Origin: Sphingomonas panni
GTDB taxonomy: Bacteria > Pseudomonadota > Alphaproteobacteria > Sphingomonadales > Sphingomonadaceae
Assembly: GCF_022664435.1 (NCBI RefSeq)
Contig: NZ_JAKREU010000005.1
Span: forward strand, 124,001 to 188,000
Direction: 5' to 3'
DNA length: 64,000 nucleotides
Shown: positions 10,969-21,000 of the stretch, one piece after another
How positions within the stretch are numbered: position 1 is the stretch's first letter
Layout of the letters: each line of letters begins with the position of its first letter
Program-made: the position numbers and the translations under genes
The notes under the pieces: generated by a model
Seen by the model: only the letters and a program-made list of their open reading frames with translations
Told to the model about the DNA's origin: nothing
Databases searched by the model: none

Positions 10969-11312
10969 GGTGCAATCCTGTCGCACAACTGTTTTATCCG
11001 CGCAACACACATCGCGCGTAAATCGCTGTCTATCGCGCGACGGGGCCATCGCCAAGGACAGGCCAGACAGAATCTGCAACGCTTTCACGTCGCCGAATGT
11101 CGGGCAAGGAAGCCACTAGGAACGCGTTCTGGCACCCCTCCAACCGTGAAGGATAAATACGTGTTTATCTATTCAATAGCTACCCTTCCAATACTACATA
11201 TCGAATAGATGCTTTCGCATTTACACTATAAACATACAGTTTTGCACCGCTTTTTGTTGACTGCCGTCGTAATATCGACCTAATTGGCCGAACATGTTAC
11301 CGGGGGGTGCAC
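10969..11312. other. Spacer with AT-rich divergent promoter region
   Basis: 344 bp separate the divergent pcm-like and acyltransferase genes. The stretch at about 11150-11290 is markedly AT-rich for this genome (TAAATACGTGTTTATCTATT, then TTACACTATAAACATACAG) and is the probable promoter zone for the acyltransferase. No gene or RNA was recognised in it. Confidence 0.4.
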
Positions 11313-12443
11313 ATGAATGACCGAAAGATTGCTTCTCTGCAGGTGCTGCGCGGAGTAGCGGCGTTGATGGTGGTTTCCCATCACGCGGGACGTGCGGTAT
11401 CGGCCCGCCGCCCAGAAGATCTTGTTTATACGGACTTTTCCATAATCCTGTCCGAAATAATCGAGCTTGGATCGGTTGGTGTCGATCTGTTCTTTGTCTT
11501 GAGCGGCTTTCTTATGCTGCATATCGCCGAGCCGTATTTCCGTGGACAACGCAGCGTCTTCGACTTCCTGTTGCAGCGCGTAGTGCGCGTCTGGCCGCTC
11601 TATCTGGTCGCGACGTTCGTTGCCCTGATCCCGGCACTGGCTACGTTGGTCAGGACCGGCGTGATGGGCTACGACCTGACGCCCTATCGGCTCCTGGGCC
11701 TCGTATTTGTTCCGACGTTCAATGCCAATGGCGGCATTCAGCCCATACTCGGCGTCGGCTGGACGCTGAGCTACGAGTTCCTGTTCTATCTGGCCTTTGC
11801 TGCGATCCTGCCGTTCGGACGCCCACACGCATTGGTTCGGCTTGCTGCGGTGCTGCTGGCGCTTCACGGCGTAGGGCAAATACTGGGTTCGAGCGCGATG
11901 GGACACTTCCTGCGATCCGATCTGTTGCTGGAGTTTTTCGCGGGCGGCACGATCGCGATACTGTTCCAGCGGGGCCTGCTTCGATTCGGCGCCGGTGCCG
12001 CCTTGATTGCTGCAGGGGGCGTACTGTTGCTCGGCTCGACACTCTTGCCTGCATCAAATGTCCCTCGGGCCGTCGCCTTCGGCGTGCCCGCCTGTCTGGC
12101 ATTCACCGGATTCCTGACGCTCGAAGGACGCGTCGCATGGCCAAGCTGGTTGCTGCTCGTCGGCGATGCCTCCTACGCCCTGTATCTTTTCCATACCTTG
12201 CTGCTCTACCGGGTCGCCAACGCGGTCATGCGTCCGCTGTTCGCGCACGGCCATCCAGAGATCGGCATGGTCGCGGCGTTCGCTGCCGCCGTACTGACGG
12301 CATTGGTGGTCGGGATCGGCGCACATTTCGCGATTGAACGGCGATTGCAGGCAATCATCGCCGGATGGCTCCGCGAGAACCGCAATGCCAATAGTCGCAA
12401 AAGCGTGGCTCCTCCATCCGTGGCAGGTGGGACGACAGCATAG
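11313..12443 (+). CDS. Acyltransferase 3 family integral membrane protein
   Basis: A 376-residue OafA/YrhL-like O-acyltransferase, probably modifying surface polysaccharide or lipid. It opens MNDRKIASLQVLRGVAALMV with the conserved R in helix 1 and the SHH in VVSHHAG. The next conserved element is GSVGVDLFFVLSGFLMLH, then RVVRVWPLYLVAT. About ten hydrophobic membrane segments follow, ending in the usual AFAAAVLTALVVGIGAHFAIERR. ATG 11313 follows a G-run (CGGGGGGTGCAC) that can serve as ribosome-binding site; a GTG at 11307 is an alternative. It is the last housekeeping-like gene before tRNA-Cys. Confidence 0.85.
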   Translation: MNDRKIASLQVLRGVAALMVVSHHAGRAVSARRPEDLVYTDFSIILSEIIELGSVGVDLFFVLSGFLMLHIAEPYFRGQRSVFDFLLQRVVRVWPLYLVATFVALIPALATLVRTGVMGYDLTPYRLLGLVFVPTFNANGGIQPILGVGWTLSYEFLFYLAFAAILPFGRPHALVRLAAVLLALHGVGQILGSSAMGHFLRSDLLLEFFAGGTIAILFQRGLLRFGAGAALIAAGGVLLLGSTLLPASNVPRAVAFGVPACLAFTGFLTLEGRVAWPSWLLLVGDASYALYLFHTLLLYRVANAVMRPLFAHGHPEIGMVAAFAAAVLTALVVGIGAHFAIERRLQAIIAGWLRENRNANSRKSVAPPSVAGGTTA

Positions 12444-12596
12444 CTGCTACACGAAGCAGCCATTGGCCGGCGTTTGCCTCGCCGGGGTCTTCGTATGGGC
12501 GTGACTATCGATTGCAGAAGAACGCAGACGAAAAATAAGGCTGGTGGGTTGACGTGGCGGCGAAAACCGGGGAATTGCCGCCTCCCACCGTATCGA

Positions 12597-12670
12597 GGCG
12601 CGATGGCGGAGTGGTGACGCAGAGGACTGCAAATCCTTGCACCCGGGTTCGATTCCCGGTCGCGCCTCCA
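12597..12670 (+). tRNA. tRNA-Cys (anticodon GCA)
   Basis: The acceptor stem GGCGCGA (12597-12603) pairs with TCGCGCC (12660-12666). Discriminator T and encoded CCA (12668-12670) follow. The anticodon arm is GAGGA-CTGCAAA-TCCTT, with GCA at the loop centre. The T arm is CCGGG-TTCGATT-CCCGG. tRNA 3' ends are common integration points for genomic islands, and accessory DNA starts immediately downstream here. Confidence 0.97.
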
Positions 12671-13721
12671 ACGGTGTGACGTTTTCGTTAGCGACTTCGC
12701 AATATTGCGTTGCGCGAAGTCGATGCGTACCGTTGGAATGCTGGCTGATTTCGTTATTGGCGGCTTCAATCGATCCGGTCTGCTCGAGGAGCTTGATCAG
12801 TACGCGACGCGATGCTCGCAGCGACTGACCGACAGCCACCTTTACGCGGCCTGTCGGTCGGCCCTCCTAATTCACTGATTAGTCGATTCGGCATTCACAG
12901 CGTGCGAATGAATGGAAGGAAGTCGAGCCCTACGGTGCAAAGCCGGTCCCCCAGCGATACACGAGGGTCCGAACCTCCACGCCCTGCAACGGATCGCCTA
13001 GTGAGCCAATGGAGACTTGATCGATGGCGGACGATACGGACCGGGCTTCGTAGCGATGGCCGACGAAGGCGCGCAACTGGTCCGGTCGCGCCGTGGCGCC
13101 GTGGCGCCGTGGCTCTGAACGCGAATTGCTCCAAAGCGCTGCACATGCGGGATTTCGAAAAGAACGGACGACTGCCCACCACGATACGGGCCGAAGTGGA
13201 TGCTTCCATCGCGTGGATCTCGGCCGTCCGGGCCAGCGTATCTGAGAACCCCGCCGTCGGTGCCGCGCGTACCGTCGCCTCCGTTCTCCATCGGTCATCC
13301 GTCGCGCCTTAGCGAGCGAACCCGGAGCGCCGATGCCGTCGCCTCCATCCGTTCGTCCCCTCGAACGGCCCCCGTCTCGATGGCGTTCGCGGTCCTCGTC
13401 ACGGTCGCCCCGCGAATCCACGAGACGCGCCGTCCTGCACAGCTCTGTGGAAGAGGTCGTCGAACGTCACCGCTAGGCACGGGCATGCAGGAACGGACGG
13501 CGCCCCCCCGCCCGCAGCACCGCGAGCGTCCGCCCGGCGGCCCAATCGCGCTTCGACATCCATGCGGCGCCTTCGCGTCGGGACCTCAAGGACAGCGCCG
13601 CTCCTCTCGGACTCCGTCGCCAGCGGTCCGCCTCCGAACAACGTTCGCATGGGCGGAGCGTCCGCTCGGATCATGACCGGACGAATCGGATCCCTTTACG
13701 GCGGACCGGACGCTCTGAAAT
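12671..13721. other. 1.05-kb spacer between tRNA-Cys and the ssp operon end
   Basis: No convincing gene is seen on either strand. The open frames present are short, Arg/Ser-rich and typical of GC-rich noncoding DNA. It holds a short tandem repeat of GCGCCGTGG (about three units near 13090-13115). No integrase remnant and no second copy of a full tRNA-Cys 3' end was found. It most likely contains island-junction debris and the 3' end of the operon transcript. Confidence 0.4.
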
Positions 13722-14636
13722 TCAAGATCGTCCGACATCTATGCTCAGCAGTTCCTTCTCGAACGCGTCGACGAAGGCCGTGGCCAATGCGGTGTACGGT
13801 CTGTCCGGCAGCGCGAACCTGCGAAGCTGAGAAGCCCGCCGCTTCGCGTTTGCGACCGCCTGTTCGGTCTGCGAGGGGTCGTCCATTCCCACCCGCAGGT
13901 CCTCCAGGATCTGCTCGCGCTGATAGCGTAGTTCGTTGAGAAGCTGCGTCCGTTCCTTGACCAGAAGAACCCGGTTCAATGCGAACGTCCTGATCGATTC
14001 GGCACCTCGCGGGCACCTTCCGCCGGGAACTGGTCGCGCCTCCACGAGGCTTTGTTCGCCATCAAGTCGCCACGTCAGATGGTTCGTCGGATCTCGCCTG
14101 GCGGGATCGATCAGAAGCGGATCCTCGGCCGACAGATCGCCCTTTCGCGTCATAGCTCGCACGCCTGCGATCGGGAAGTGGTTCATCTTTCCGACACTGC
14201 GCTCGGCTCTGCGACGCAACAGCCGCTTGAACTCTTCCAAGCTGACCATTTCCGTCAGCACCGCGAAACGTCTGCCTTCGTTGCAGGAGGCGCAACTCGG
14301 AAGGAGGTTCTCCCAGTCGTGGGCGAGCCACCAGTATCCTGGATGATCCGGAACATCGAGGGCTCCGCCCTTAGGTCGGAAGTGTTCGATCCGTGCAGTG
14401 CCGGTACCTGCTACCGATGTTTCGCAGTACGCGCACTTGTCCTCGAACATCTCGGCGAGCGCTCTCGCGACCGAAGGATGACGGTAGGCCACGTATTCGT
14501 AGGCCTTGAACCCGGCAATGCCCGGCGTCTTCCGGAAGTAGTGCCTCGCGCCCCGAAGCCGCTCGAGTGCTACCACGGCGGATGGCAGGGAGAGATGATC
14601 GGGTATGGAACCGTTTGGCCGCTCAACGTACCTCAC
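13722..14636 (-). CDS. HNH endonuclease (TIGR02646/PtuB-like), last gene of the ssp operon
   Basis: A 304-residue HNH nuclease. Zinc knuckle and active site are intact: CAYC (C68, C71), IEHFRPKG with the catalytic-type His at 85, WLAHDWENLL with Asn110, and CASC (C115, C118). The opening MRYVERPNGSIPDHL is typical of the retron/Septu-associated HNH group. The C-terminal half is helical and charged. Its ATG overlaps the stop of the upstream HNH-ATPase gene (ATGA at 14633-14636), so it should be translationally coupled. In Septu, a PtuB HNH nuclease works with a PtuA ATPase. Here the upstream partner already carries its own HNH domain, so this is a second, separate nuclease subunit. The role is inferred. 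Confidence 0.8.
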   Translation of the reverse strand: MRYVERPNGSIPDHLSLPSAVVALERLRGARHYFRKTPGIAGFKAYEYVAYRHPSVARALAEMFEDKCAYCETSVAGTGTARIEHFRPKGGALDVPDHPGYWWLAHDWENLLPSCASCNEGRRFAVLTEMVSLEEFKRLLRRRAERSVGKMNHFPIAGVRAMTRKGDLSAEDPLLIDPARRDPTNHLTWRLDGEQSLVEARPVPGGRCPRGAESIRTFALNRVLLVKERTQLLNELRYQREQILEDLRVGMDDPSQTEQAVANAKRRASQLRRFALPDRPYTALATAFVDAFEKELLSIDVGRS

Positions 14637-16849
14637 GCGTCATCACCTTCCGGTGCGTCGCCTTTTCGCAGCACGTCGAGCACCGCCTCCACCGCGTCAC
14701 GACGACCGAAACGCGTGAAGCGCCGCGCCCGCCGGGACGCGAGATACCGGTCCAGAGCTTCGTGAATCAGCTGTTCCCGGACGGTGTCGCCGAGCACCAA
14801 CCTTCGCACCAGCGCCGTGTCGCCCTCGGTCTCCGAAAGCCCCATGTCGTCCGATCGGGCGAGATGATACTCCAGTTCCGGATCCGCAGTGCTCCACAGA
14901 CCGAAGTATTCGGACGTGAGAAGCTGCTCGGCCGACATGCCACGAACCCCTGGAAGTTCGGTCAGCTGATGGACGCGTCCGTCCCGATCCTTCTCGAGGA
15001 CATGCACCTCGCCATCGTCCATCCCCCTCAGGCACAGGGGATCGTGCGTGGTCACGATGAACTGGACGCCGGGCAGCGCCTCTCGAAAGGCGGACATGAC
15101 ACGCATCTTCCAACGCGGATGGAGGTGGGTTTCCAGTTCGTCGATAAGGACGATCGCCTGCGCCCGTTCGAGATCCGGCCAGTAGAGCAGCAGATTGCGG
15201 ACGATGTCGGCAACCAATCCGAGCAGCGAGCGGTACCCTTCGCTCAGCTTCTCCACGGGAACCGGACGACCAAGAGACATGACGCACATCCGCCCGGCGG
15301 CATCGACCGTCAGTTCGTCCTCGTCATCCAGTGCAAGGACGATCCGCAGGGCGCGTGCGACCGCGTCGAAGACGGCGGGATGGGCAGACAGGCTGCGCAA
15401 CCAGTCCTCCGGCGGCGACAGCGGCCGGTCGACTCGGAACAACGGCACGACGTGATCCGCCACGCTGCGTCCGGCGCCCCGCTCCCTCTTCGCGAAGCGG
15501 CGCCGGGCGCCGTAGGCGAGAACGAGCGCGGAGGGTCCATCCGTACCGCGGTAGCGCCTTCCGATCCCGTCCACGTGCATCACCGCACGGTGATCGTCGT
15601 CATGGAACGTCACCTCGACGAACGCGTCCCTGTGCTCGAGGACGTTCCACATCTCGGGATCATCCCGCCGGATGAACTCGCTCGGCGCTATGTCCAGCCG
15701 ACGGATCGAACCAACGCCTGCCAGCGCTCCGGCCACCGCTTCGAGCACCGTGCTCTTGCCCACGGCGTTCTCGCCGAGGAGCATGACGCAGGGCGGACCG
15801 GGATCGGCCTCCCTGCGAACGGGCAGTTCGATCCTGATGGCGTCCAGCGACTTGAAGTCGCGGATCTCAATGCTCGCTATCCGCCGGGAGGGCGGAGGCG
15901 TGCGGAGACCGATTCTGGGCGGTCTCGAGACGGGGGCCTCGTGCGCCGACGCGACCGGCTGCTCCGATGATCGATGCAATGGAAGCAGCGACTCCTCCGT
16001 GCCTAGTTCTACGCAGACGCCGGCCAGTTCGGTCCTTTCCTGGTCCGTCGCCTCGGACAGGCGGGCCTTCAGCGACCGCATCGCCGACGATCGATTGCCG
16101 GTGAGGCGCAGCCCTTTCCATCGCCGTAGCACGCGGTGTAGAAAAGCTAGGCGGATCCCGACGAATTCGCGGTCGAGATCGAAGAGGACGTCGAGCTCGG
16201 AGAACCTCGCGTCCTGAACCGATCTGGCGAGACGACCCGGTAGGTCGGCCAAATCCCTCTCCCGTGCCTCCACTAGGTCCGGAGAAGCAAGGTCGAGAAC
16301 GGCGATCGTCATCTCGCCGACGCGATCGAGAGCCACGCAATCGCCGTTTGCCGGAAACCGGAGATGCCGTGACGGCTCGTCGCGCCTGGGATCCACGAGT
16401 TCCGCCCGTTCGACCGCGAGAACCTCGTCGTACGAGGAATTCGGTACCGCTCGTTCACCGGCGACCGGAAATGCCGAACCTTTCGCCTTGTCGCAGCGCT
16501 GGCAGACGAGAAGCAAGTTCTCCCAGTCGTAGGCCAGCCAGGCATAGTGTTCCAGCGATGCCCCCGCCTCCTCCGATCGACCGGTCGCTTGTCCGAGGGG
16601 GCGGAAATGATGGACGCTTCCATCGCTGCGGCGCACCTCCCGCTCGCAGAAAGCGCACTTGTCGCGGCACAGGCGGCTCAACGCATCCCGGACCTCGTCG
16701 TTAAGGAAGAGCCTATGCCTAACCGGCGGCCGTTGCCTGGCGCGATGGACGGGGTCGAGGCGGAGATACCTCGTCATCTCCCGTCTGGCCTCCCGCGCTT
16801 CAGGGGAAACGAGAATCGCTGGCGCCTGCGTTCCGTCCAGTCTCAACAT
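14633..16849 (-). CDS. HNH nuclease - AAA/ABC-type ATPase fusion (Septu PtuB-PtuA-like)
   Basis: A 738-residue fusion. The N-terminal HNH domain has CAFC (C65, C68), VHHFRP (H80/H81), LAYDWENLLLVC (N111) and CQRC (C116, C119). After a linker, the SMC/OLD-like ATPase starts at about residue 325 (IASIEIRDFKSLDAIRIELP). It has Walker A GENAVGKST (359-367), signature LSEGYRS (535-541), Walker B AIVLIDELETHLHP (565-578) and a switch His in VTTHDP (602). This looks like PtuB and PtuA of Septu joined in one chain. The ATG at 16849 is preferred because longer frames (to 16999) run into sspA; a GTG at 16873 is an alternative. It sits 34 bp behind sspA and overlaps the next HNH gene. Target and trigger are unknown. 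Confidence 0.82.
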   Translation of the reverse strand: MLRLDGTQAPAILVSPEAREARREMTRYLRLDPVHRARQRPPVRHRLFLNDEVRDALSRLCRDKCAFCEREVRRSDGSVHHFRPLGQATGRSEEAGASLEHYAWLAYDWENLLLVCQRCDKAKGSAFPVAGERAVPNSSYDEVLAVERAELVDPRRDEPSRHLRFPANGDCVALDRVGEMTIAVLDLASPDLVEARERDLADLPGRLARSVQDARFSELDVLFDLDREFVGIRLAFLHRVLRRWKGLRLTGNRSSAMRSLKARLSEATDQERTELAGVCVELGTEESLLPLHRSSEQPVASAHEAPVSRPPRIGLRTPPPSRRIASIEIRDFKSLDAIRIELPVRREADPGPPCVMLLGENAVGKSTVLEAVAGALAGVGSIRRLDIAPSEFIRRDDPEMWNVLEHRDAFVEVTFHDDDHRAVMHVDGIGRRYRGTDGPSALVLAYGARRRFAKRERGAGRSVADHVVPLFRVDRPLSPPEDWLRSLSAHPAVFDAVARALRIVLALDDEDELTVDAAGRMCVMSLGRPVPVEKLSEGYRSLLGLVADIVRNLLLYWPDLERAQAIVLIDELETHLHPRWKMRVMSAFREALPGVQFIVTTHDPLCLRGMDDGEVHVLEKDRDGRVHQLTELPGVRGMSAEQLLTSEYFGLWSTADPELEYHLARSDDMGLSETEGDTALVRRLVLGDTVREQLIHEALDRYLASRRARRFTRFGRRDAVEAVLDVLRKGDAPEGDDA

Positions 16850-16883
16850 GCCGGTCGGCCCATGCCGTCGCACGGCTCCCGTC

Positions 16884-18032
16884 TCATAAGACGATGCCCC
16901 CCATGTCGGCCATCGAAGCGCGAAACCGTTCTTCAAAGAACGCGAGTTCGTCATCGGTGGTGTAGGCCGACAGACTGATGCGGATGGTCGATCTCGCATC
17001 GGCCTCGCTCAGCCCCATCGCGACCAGCGTCGCCGAAGCAGCTTCGGCGCCCGAGCTGCACGCGGAACCCGTCGATATGCAAACGCCCGCCTGTGCGAGG
17101 CGATCGACCAGATCGTCGGCGTCCACCCCGGGCATCGTCAGCGAGATCGTGTTCGGAAGTCGAGGGGCCCTCGCCCCGTTCACCCGCCAGCCGGCGTGCA
17201 GACCGAGCAGCGCCGTCTCCAACCCGTTGCGGCGGCCGCGTATCAGTTCCGCGGCAGCCGTAATTCTGGACGAGGAGACCCTTGCGGCCTCAGCGAGACC
17301 GGCAGCGGCAGGAGTGTTGTAGGTTCCTCCTCGGCGTCCGCCCTCCTGTTCGCCGTGCACTATCGGCGGCAGCGCGATGCCGGGACGAGCGAATAGCGCG
17401 CCAATGCCCTTGGGTCCATGGAACTTGTGGGCAGAGAAAGACACCAGGTCGACCTCCGCCAGATCGTCCATCAGATCCACTGGCAATCGTCCGACCATCT
17501 GCGTGGCGTCCGTATGGAACAAGGCTCCGCACCGTTCCCGAACGGCACGGGCGAGATCGCGGACCGGTTGAATGACGCCAGTCTCGTTGTTCGCCAGCAT
17601 GACGGACACGAGCGCGGTCTCCGGTCGCAACGCATCCAGCAGCCCCTCCGCAGAGACGACGCCATCGGAATCCGAACCGATCCAGCTTACCACGGCACCC
17701 GAACGTTCCGCATGGCGGGCCGCTCTGACCAACGACGGATGCTCCATCCGACTCAACACCACGTGGACCCCGGGACGAGCGAATGCCGACATGACCCAGC
17801 TGTTGGCTTCGGACGCACCTGACGTAAGTGTGATGTCCTCCGCGAAGTCGCGGGATCCGAGCAGCTTGGCCGCTTCGATCCTCGCCCCGCGGACGGGATC
17901 GTCGTTCAGGAGGATCGCCGCCGCGGCCGACGACGAGTTGAAGAACGCCTCGTCGAAGTACGGCAGCATGGCGTCCAGAACGCCCGGAGCCAGGGGAGTG
18001 GTGGCGTTGCAGTCCAGATACGCCGCCATCAT
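16884..18032 (-). CDS. sspA: SspA-like cysteine desulfurase
   Basis: A 382-residue PLP enzyme of the NifS/IscS/DndA fold that would mobilise sulfur from cysteine for DNA phosphorothioation. The PLP-binding Lys is K203 in VSFSAHKFHGPKGIGALF and the ring-stacking His is H98 (MEHPS). The persulfide-forming Cys is C325 in ISTGSACSSGAE. The opening AYLDCNATTPLAPGVLDAM is normal. Its ATG overlaps the sspH stop (ATGA at 18029-18032). In the described cassettes sspA is often apart from sspBCD; here it is translated directly behind the restriction gene sspH. A general desulfurase role cannot be excluded, but the operon position argues for the Ssp system. Confidence 0.85.
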   Translation of the reverse strand: MMAAYLDCNATTPLAPGVLDAMLPYFDEAFFNSSSAAAAILLNDDPVRGARIEAAKLLGSRDFAEDITLTSGASEANSWVMSAFARPGVHVVLSRMEHPSLVRAARHAERSGAVVSWIGSDSDGVVSAEGLLDALRPETALVSVMLANNETGVIQPVRDLARAVRERCGALFHTDATQMVGRLPVDLMDDLAEVDLVSFSAHKFHGPKGIGALFARPGIALPPIVHGEQEGGRRGGTYNTPAAAGLAEAARVSSSRITAAAELIRGRRNGLETALLGLHAGWRVNGARAPRLPNTISLTMPGVDADDLVDRLAQAGVCISTGSACSSGAEAASATLVAMGLSEADARSTIRISLSAYTTDDELAFFEERFRASMADMGGIVL

Positions 18033-21000
18033 GCGTCACCCCCGATGCGGCTATCCTCGGCGATCGCCTTGACGAGCTCTGCTAGTTCCATTTCGTCGAT
18101 ATAGGGGACCTGAGCGAACTGCGGCGACGCGTCGCCCCCCGTCAACGCCACCATATGGCCCTGACCGAGCAATCGTTCCGCACCGCCGCCCTTCACGCCG
18201 AGCGAGAGGTCCGACGTTCCCGCGCTATCGACCCGCAGCACAAGTCGGTTCCCAAGATTGCTGCGAAGCTGCATCGGGAAGACGGTATTGTCGGGCCTCT
18301 GCGCCGCGAATATCAGATAGATGCCGGCGGCACGCGCCTTCACGCCCAGCCGGCTGACGGCCGTTTCCACCTCCGCCCGGTAGCTGTCGATCTGCATCCA
18401 GTCCGCGAACTCGTCGTGCACGAGCCAGATAGTCGGAAGGGGATCGTCCGCCCTGGAGTTGTAGCCGGTCAGATTGCTCGTCCTCATCGTCCGGAACAGC
18501 TGGTAGCGACGATCCATCTCGACCACCAGTTCACGCAGACGGTCGAGTGCCACGTCCGGCTGATCGATTATCCCGCCGTCGAGATGGGGCAGATCCTCGA
18601 ACGCGAAGTAGTCAACGCCGGCCTTCGGATCTATCAGTATCAGCTTCGCCTGGAGGGGCGTGTTGGTCGCGGCGATGCCGAGGATGATGTTCTGCACAAG
18701 CACCGACTTTCCGCTCCCGGTGCTCCCCGCCACCAGCGTGTGGGGCGCCGGCTGGGGCTCGAGGAAGAGCGGCGCACCGTCGTCCTCGCGCACGGCGATC
18801 ATCAATCTGTTGTTCGCTAGATCCGGTTCGGGCCGCCAGTCCTTCCAAGCTCCGGCAAGCAGGACGCGCGCACGGTCGGGACGCCTGATCACAATCACGA
18901 CCAGTCCCGGTTGCGCCAAGACGTTGAGAACCTCGAGACCATGCGTGGTCTTCAGTTCGACGATCCGGTTCTCCACCTTCGCGACGGTTAGCTTGTCGCT
19001 GCCCTGGAACCTCAGGAGCGCCGAGTTCGGCGTGAGAACGGAGCCGACGAGGTTGGCCGACAGGCCGTACCGGAGGAGCGCGTTCCGGCACCGACCCGCC
19101 ACCTCGTCCAGCCATCCGTCGGGGGCGGCCTGAGCCTGCTGGGCGTCGGCGTAGGTCTCCAGCAGGGTTCGGAAGCGGCTCGGCCCGTTCCTCGGCTCTC
19201 CGTCCGTCGACGCGGGCGGCCCGAGCAGAGCGGCAGGTTCGTCCGCTTCCGCCCGTGGGTCGCCCGCAGGGTCCCCGGTCGACACCTCCGCAGCGACCGC
19301 TTCCACATCCTCTTCCCGCGGGTTCGTCGGACCGGATCCATCGTCGGGGTCCGGTTCGAACGCCAGCCCGCCACGCACCCGCATGCGGACGGCCGTGGCG
19401 TCTCCACCGGCAGCGTAGGCCCGGATGATCTCGCGAAGGCTGTCGGGAGCATAGCGCTCCTGTCCGCCGCCCGTGTCCTTGACGCCCACGAACAGATCAG
19501 CAGCGCCCGCGACGTCGTCCGGTCCGCCATGACCGAACACGTGGGAGTATCCCCGGACCCGGATTCCACAACCATCCTCCTCCCGCAGGACGGCAGCCCA
19601 GTCCACGCCGCTCAGATCCTGCGACGGCTGCCCCCGGAGCCCGTCCATCAGCATTTCGGCAAGTCGGGCCCGCCAGATCCTGCGGTCGGCGGGCGGACTG
19701 TCAGGTGACAGAGCCGACTCCAGACGCTGCAGGGTGTCGCGAAGCTGGCGTGCGGACTCGGCCGACTTGGAACTCATCCCGGCCGCCGCGACGAACTTCG
19801 CCTCCGTCACGACGACGTCGAGGAACGGTCTCCCGTCCGGACCGAATCTCGGCGACAGGCACAGGAGATCCGCCATCTTGCGCTCGTCCTGCCCGAGCCA
19901 GGCCGCATAGTCGTCCAGGAACAGCCATGACGAACGGCGATCCGCGCCGAGTTCGGTCTCGACGAGGAACCGGCTCAGGACGACGCCGATGAGTTCGCCC
20001 GCGTTCGCTCCACGCCGTGCGGCGCGCAGCACCAGATCACCCGACGTGAGGTTCGCGTCATGGATCAGCTTCCCGGCCAGTGCTCGAAGCTCCTCCTCCG
20101 CAAAGGTCGGATCGATGTGCCGAAGGCGCGCCTTCAACGTCTCGCGCAGCAGCGTGTCCGACGCCGCCGACGAGACGATCATGCTGCGACCGCCGGAACC
20201 GGCACGGCGGTGCCGTATCACCGAGACGCCGCTGTCTAGAAGCTGACGGCGATCGAGGAGGTCATCGACGTTCACGACCCATTGTCCAAGCCGATGCGTC
20301 TCGTCCAGCACCAGCTTGGTCCGGGCCGAGCGGACGTCGGTCATGCGGGCGGGAACCCGCGGTCTCGACGACGGCGCACGACCCATGTCCGCATCCACCA
20401 GCGCCGCCATGGATGCGAGATGCGCCCAGCCCTCGCGAGGCTGGACGGGACAGGCCAGCAGCACGATGGCATCGCGCTCCCCGGGACGAACCGGAATGCG
20501 GCGAGGCCAGTGCGCCGACATGATCTCGTCGTACGGCATCTCCCGCCGTTCCGTCTCGGTCCATGCAAGACGTGCCTGCCGGGATATCACGTCGTGACAG
20601 AACACGATGTCGAACGGCGGTCCGTCGCTGGCCGAGGTGGGCCCCTGGGTCACCATGATCGATATGCGGAGCCTGGACATGAAGTCCCGTGTCGCCTCGG
20701 ATCCGTGCGACACGTCGTCGCCGGAGTCTCCCACAGAGAGCTGCTGATAAACTTCGCGAAGCCTCGCCTCGTCCGTATGGCGAAGCGTGACCTGACACAT
20801 CGCCTCGCCGTCCTCGCTCGCCGTGCTCCTGATGCATTCGACCACCGCCCTCGGAAGCGTCGCGGCATCGCAGTTGTAGAGAACGATCGAGAGGTTGTCG
20901 CGTTCGTGCGGCTGGAGACGGAGGTACTGCGTGACCACCTCGGCAACCTGCCGCGCCTCGGCACGGACGTCGTCGCTCGTGGCGCCGCCGCCCCCGAAGA

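Noticed and set aside
14032..14044. A 13-nt exact copy of the tRNA-Cys 3' end (GGTCGCGCCTCCA) inside the second HNH gene, a possible att site
   Set aside because: It lies within a continuous, motif-bearing reading frame where it simply encodes part of the HNH protein. It is short for a tRNA att core and the sequence is GC-rich, so chance is likely.
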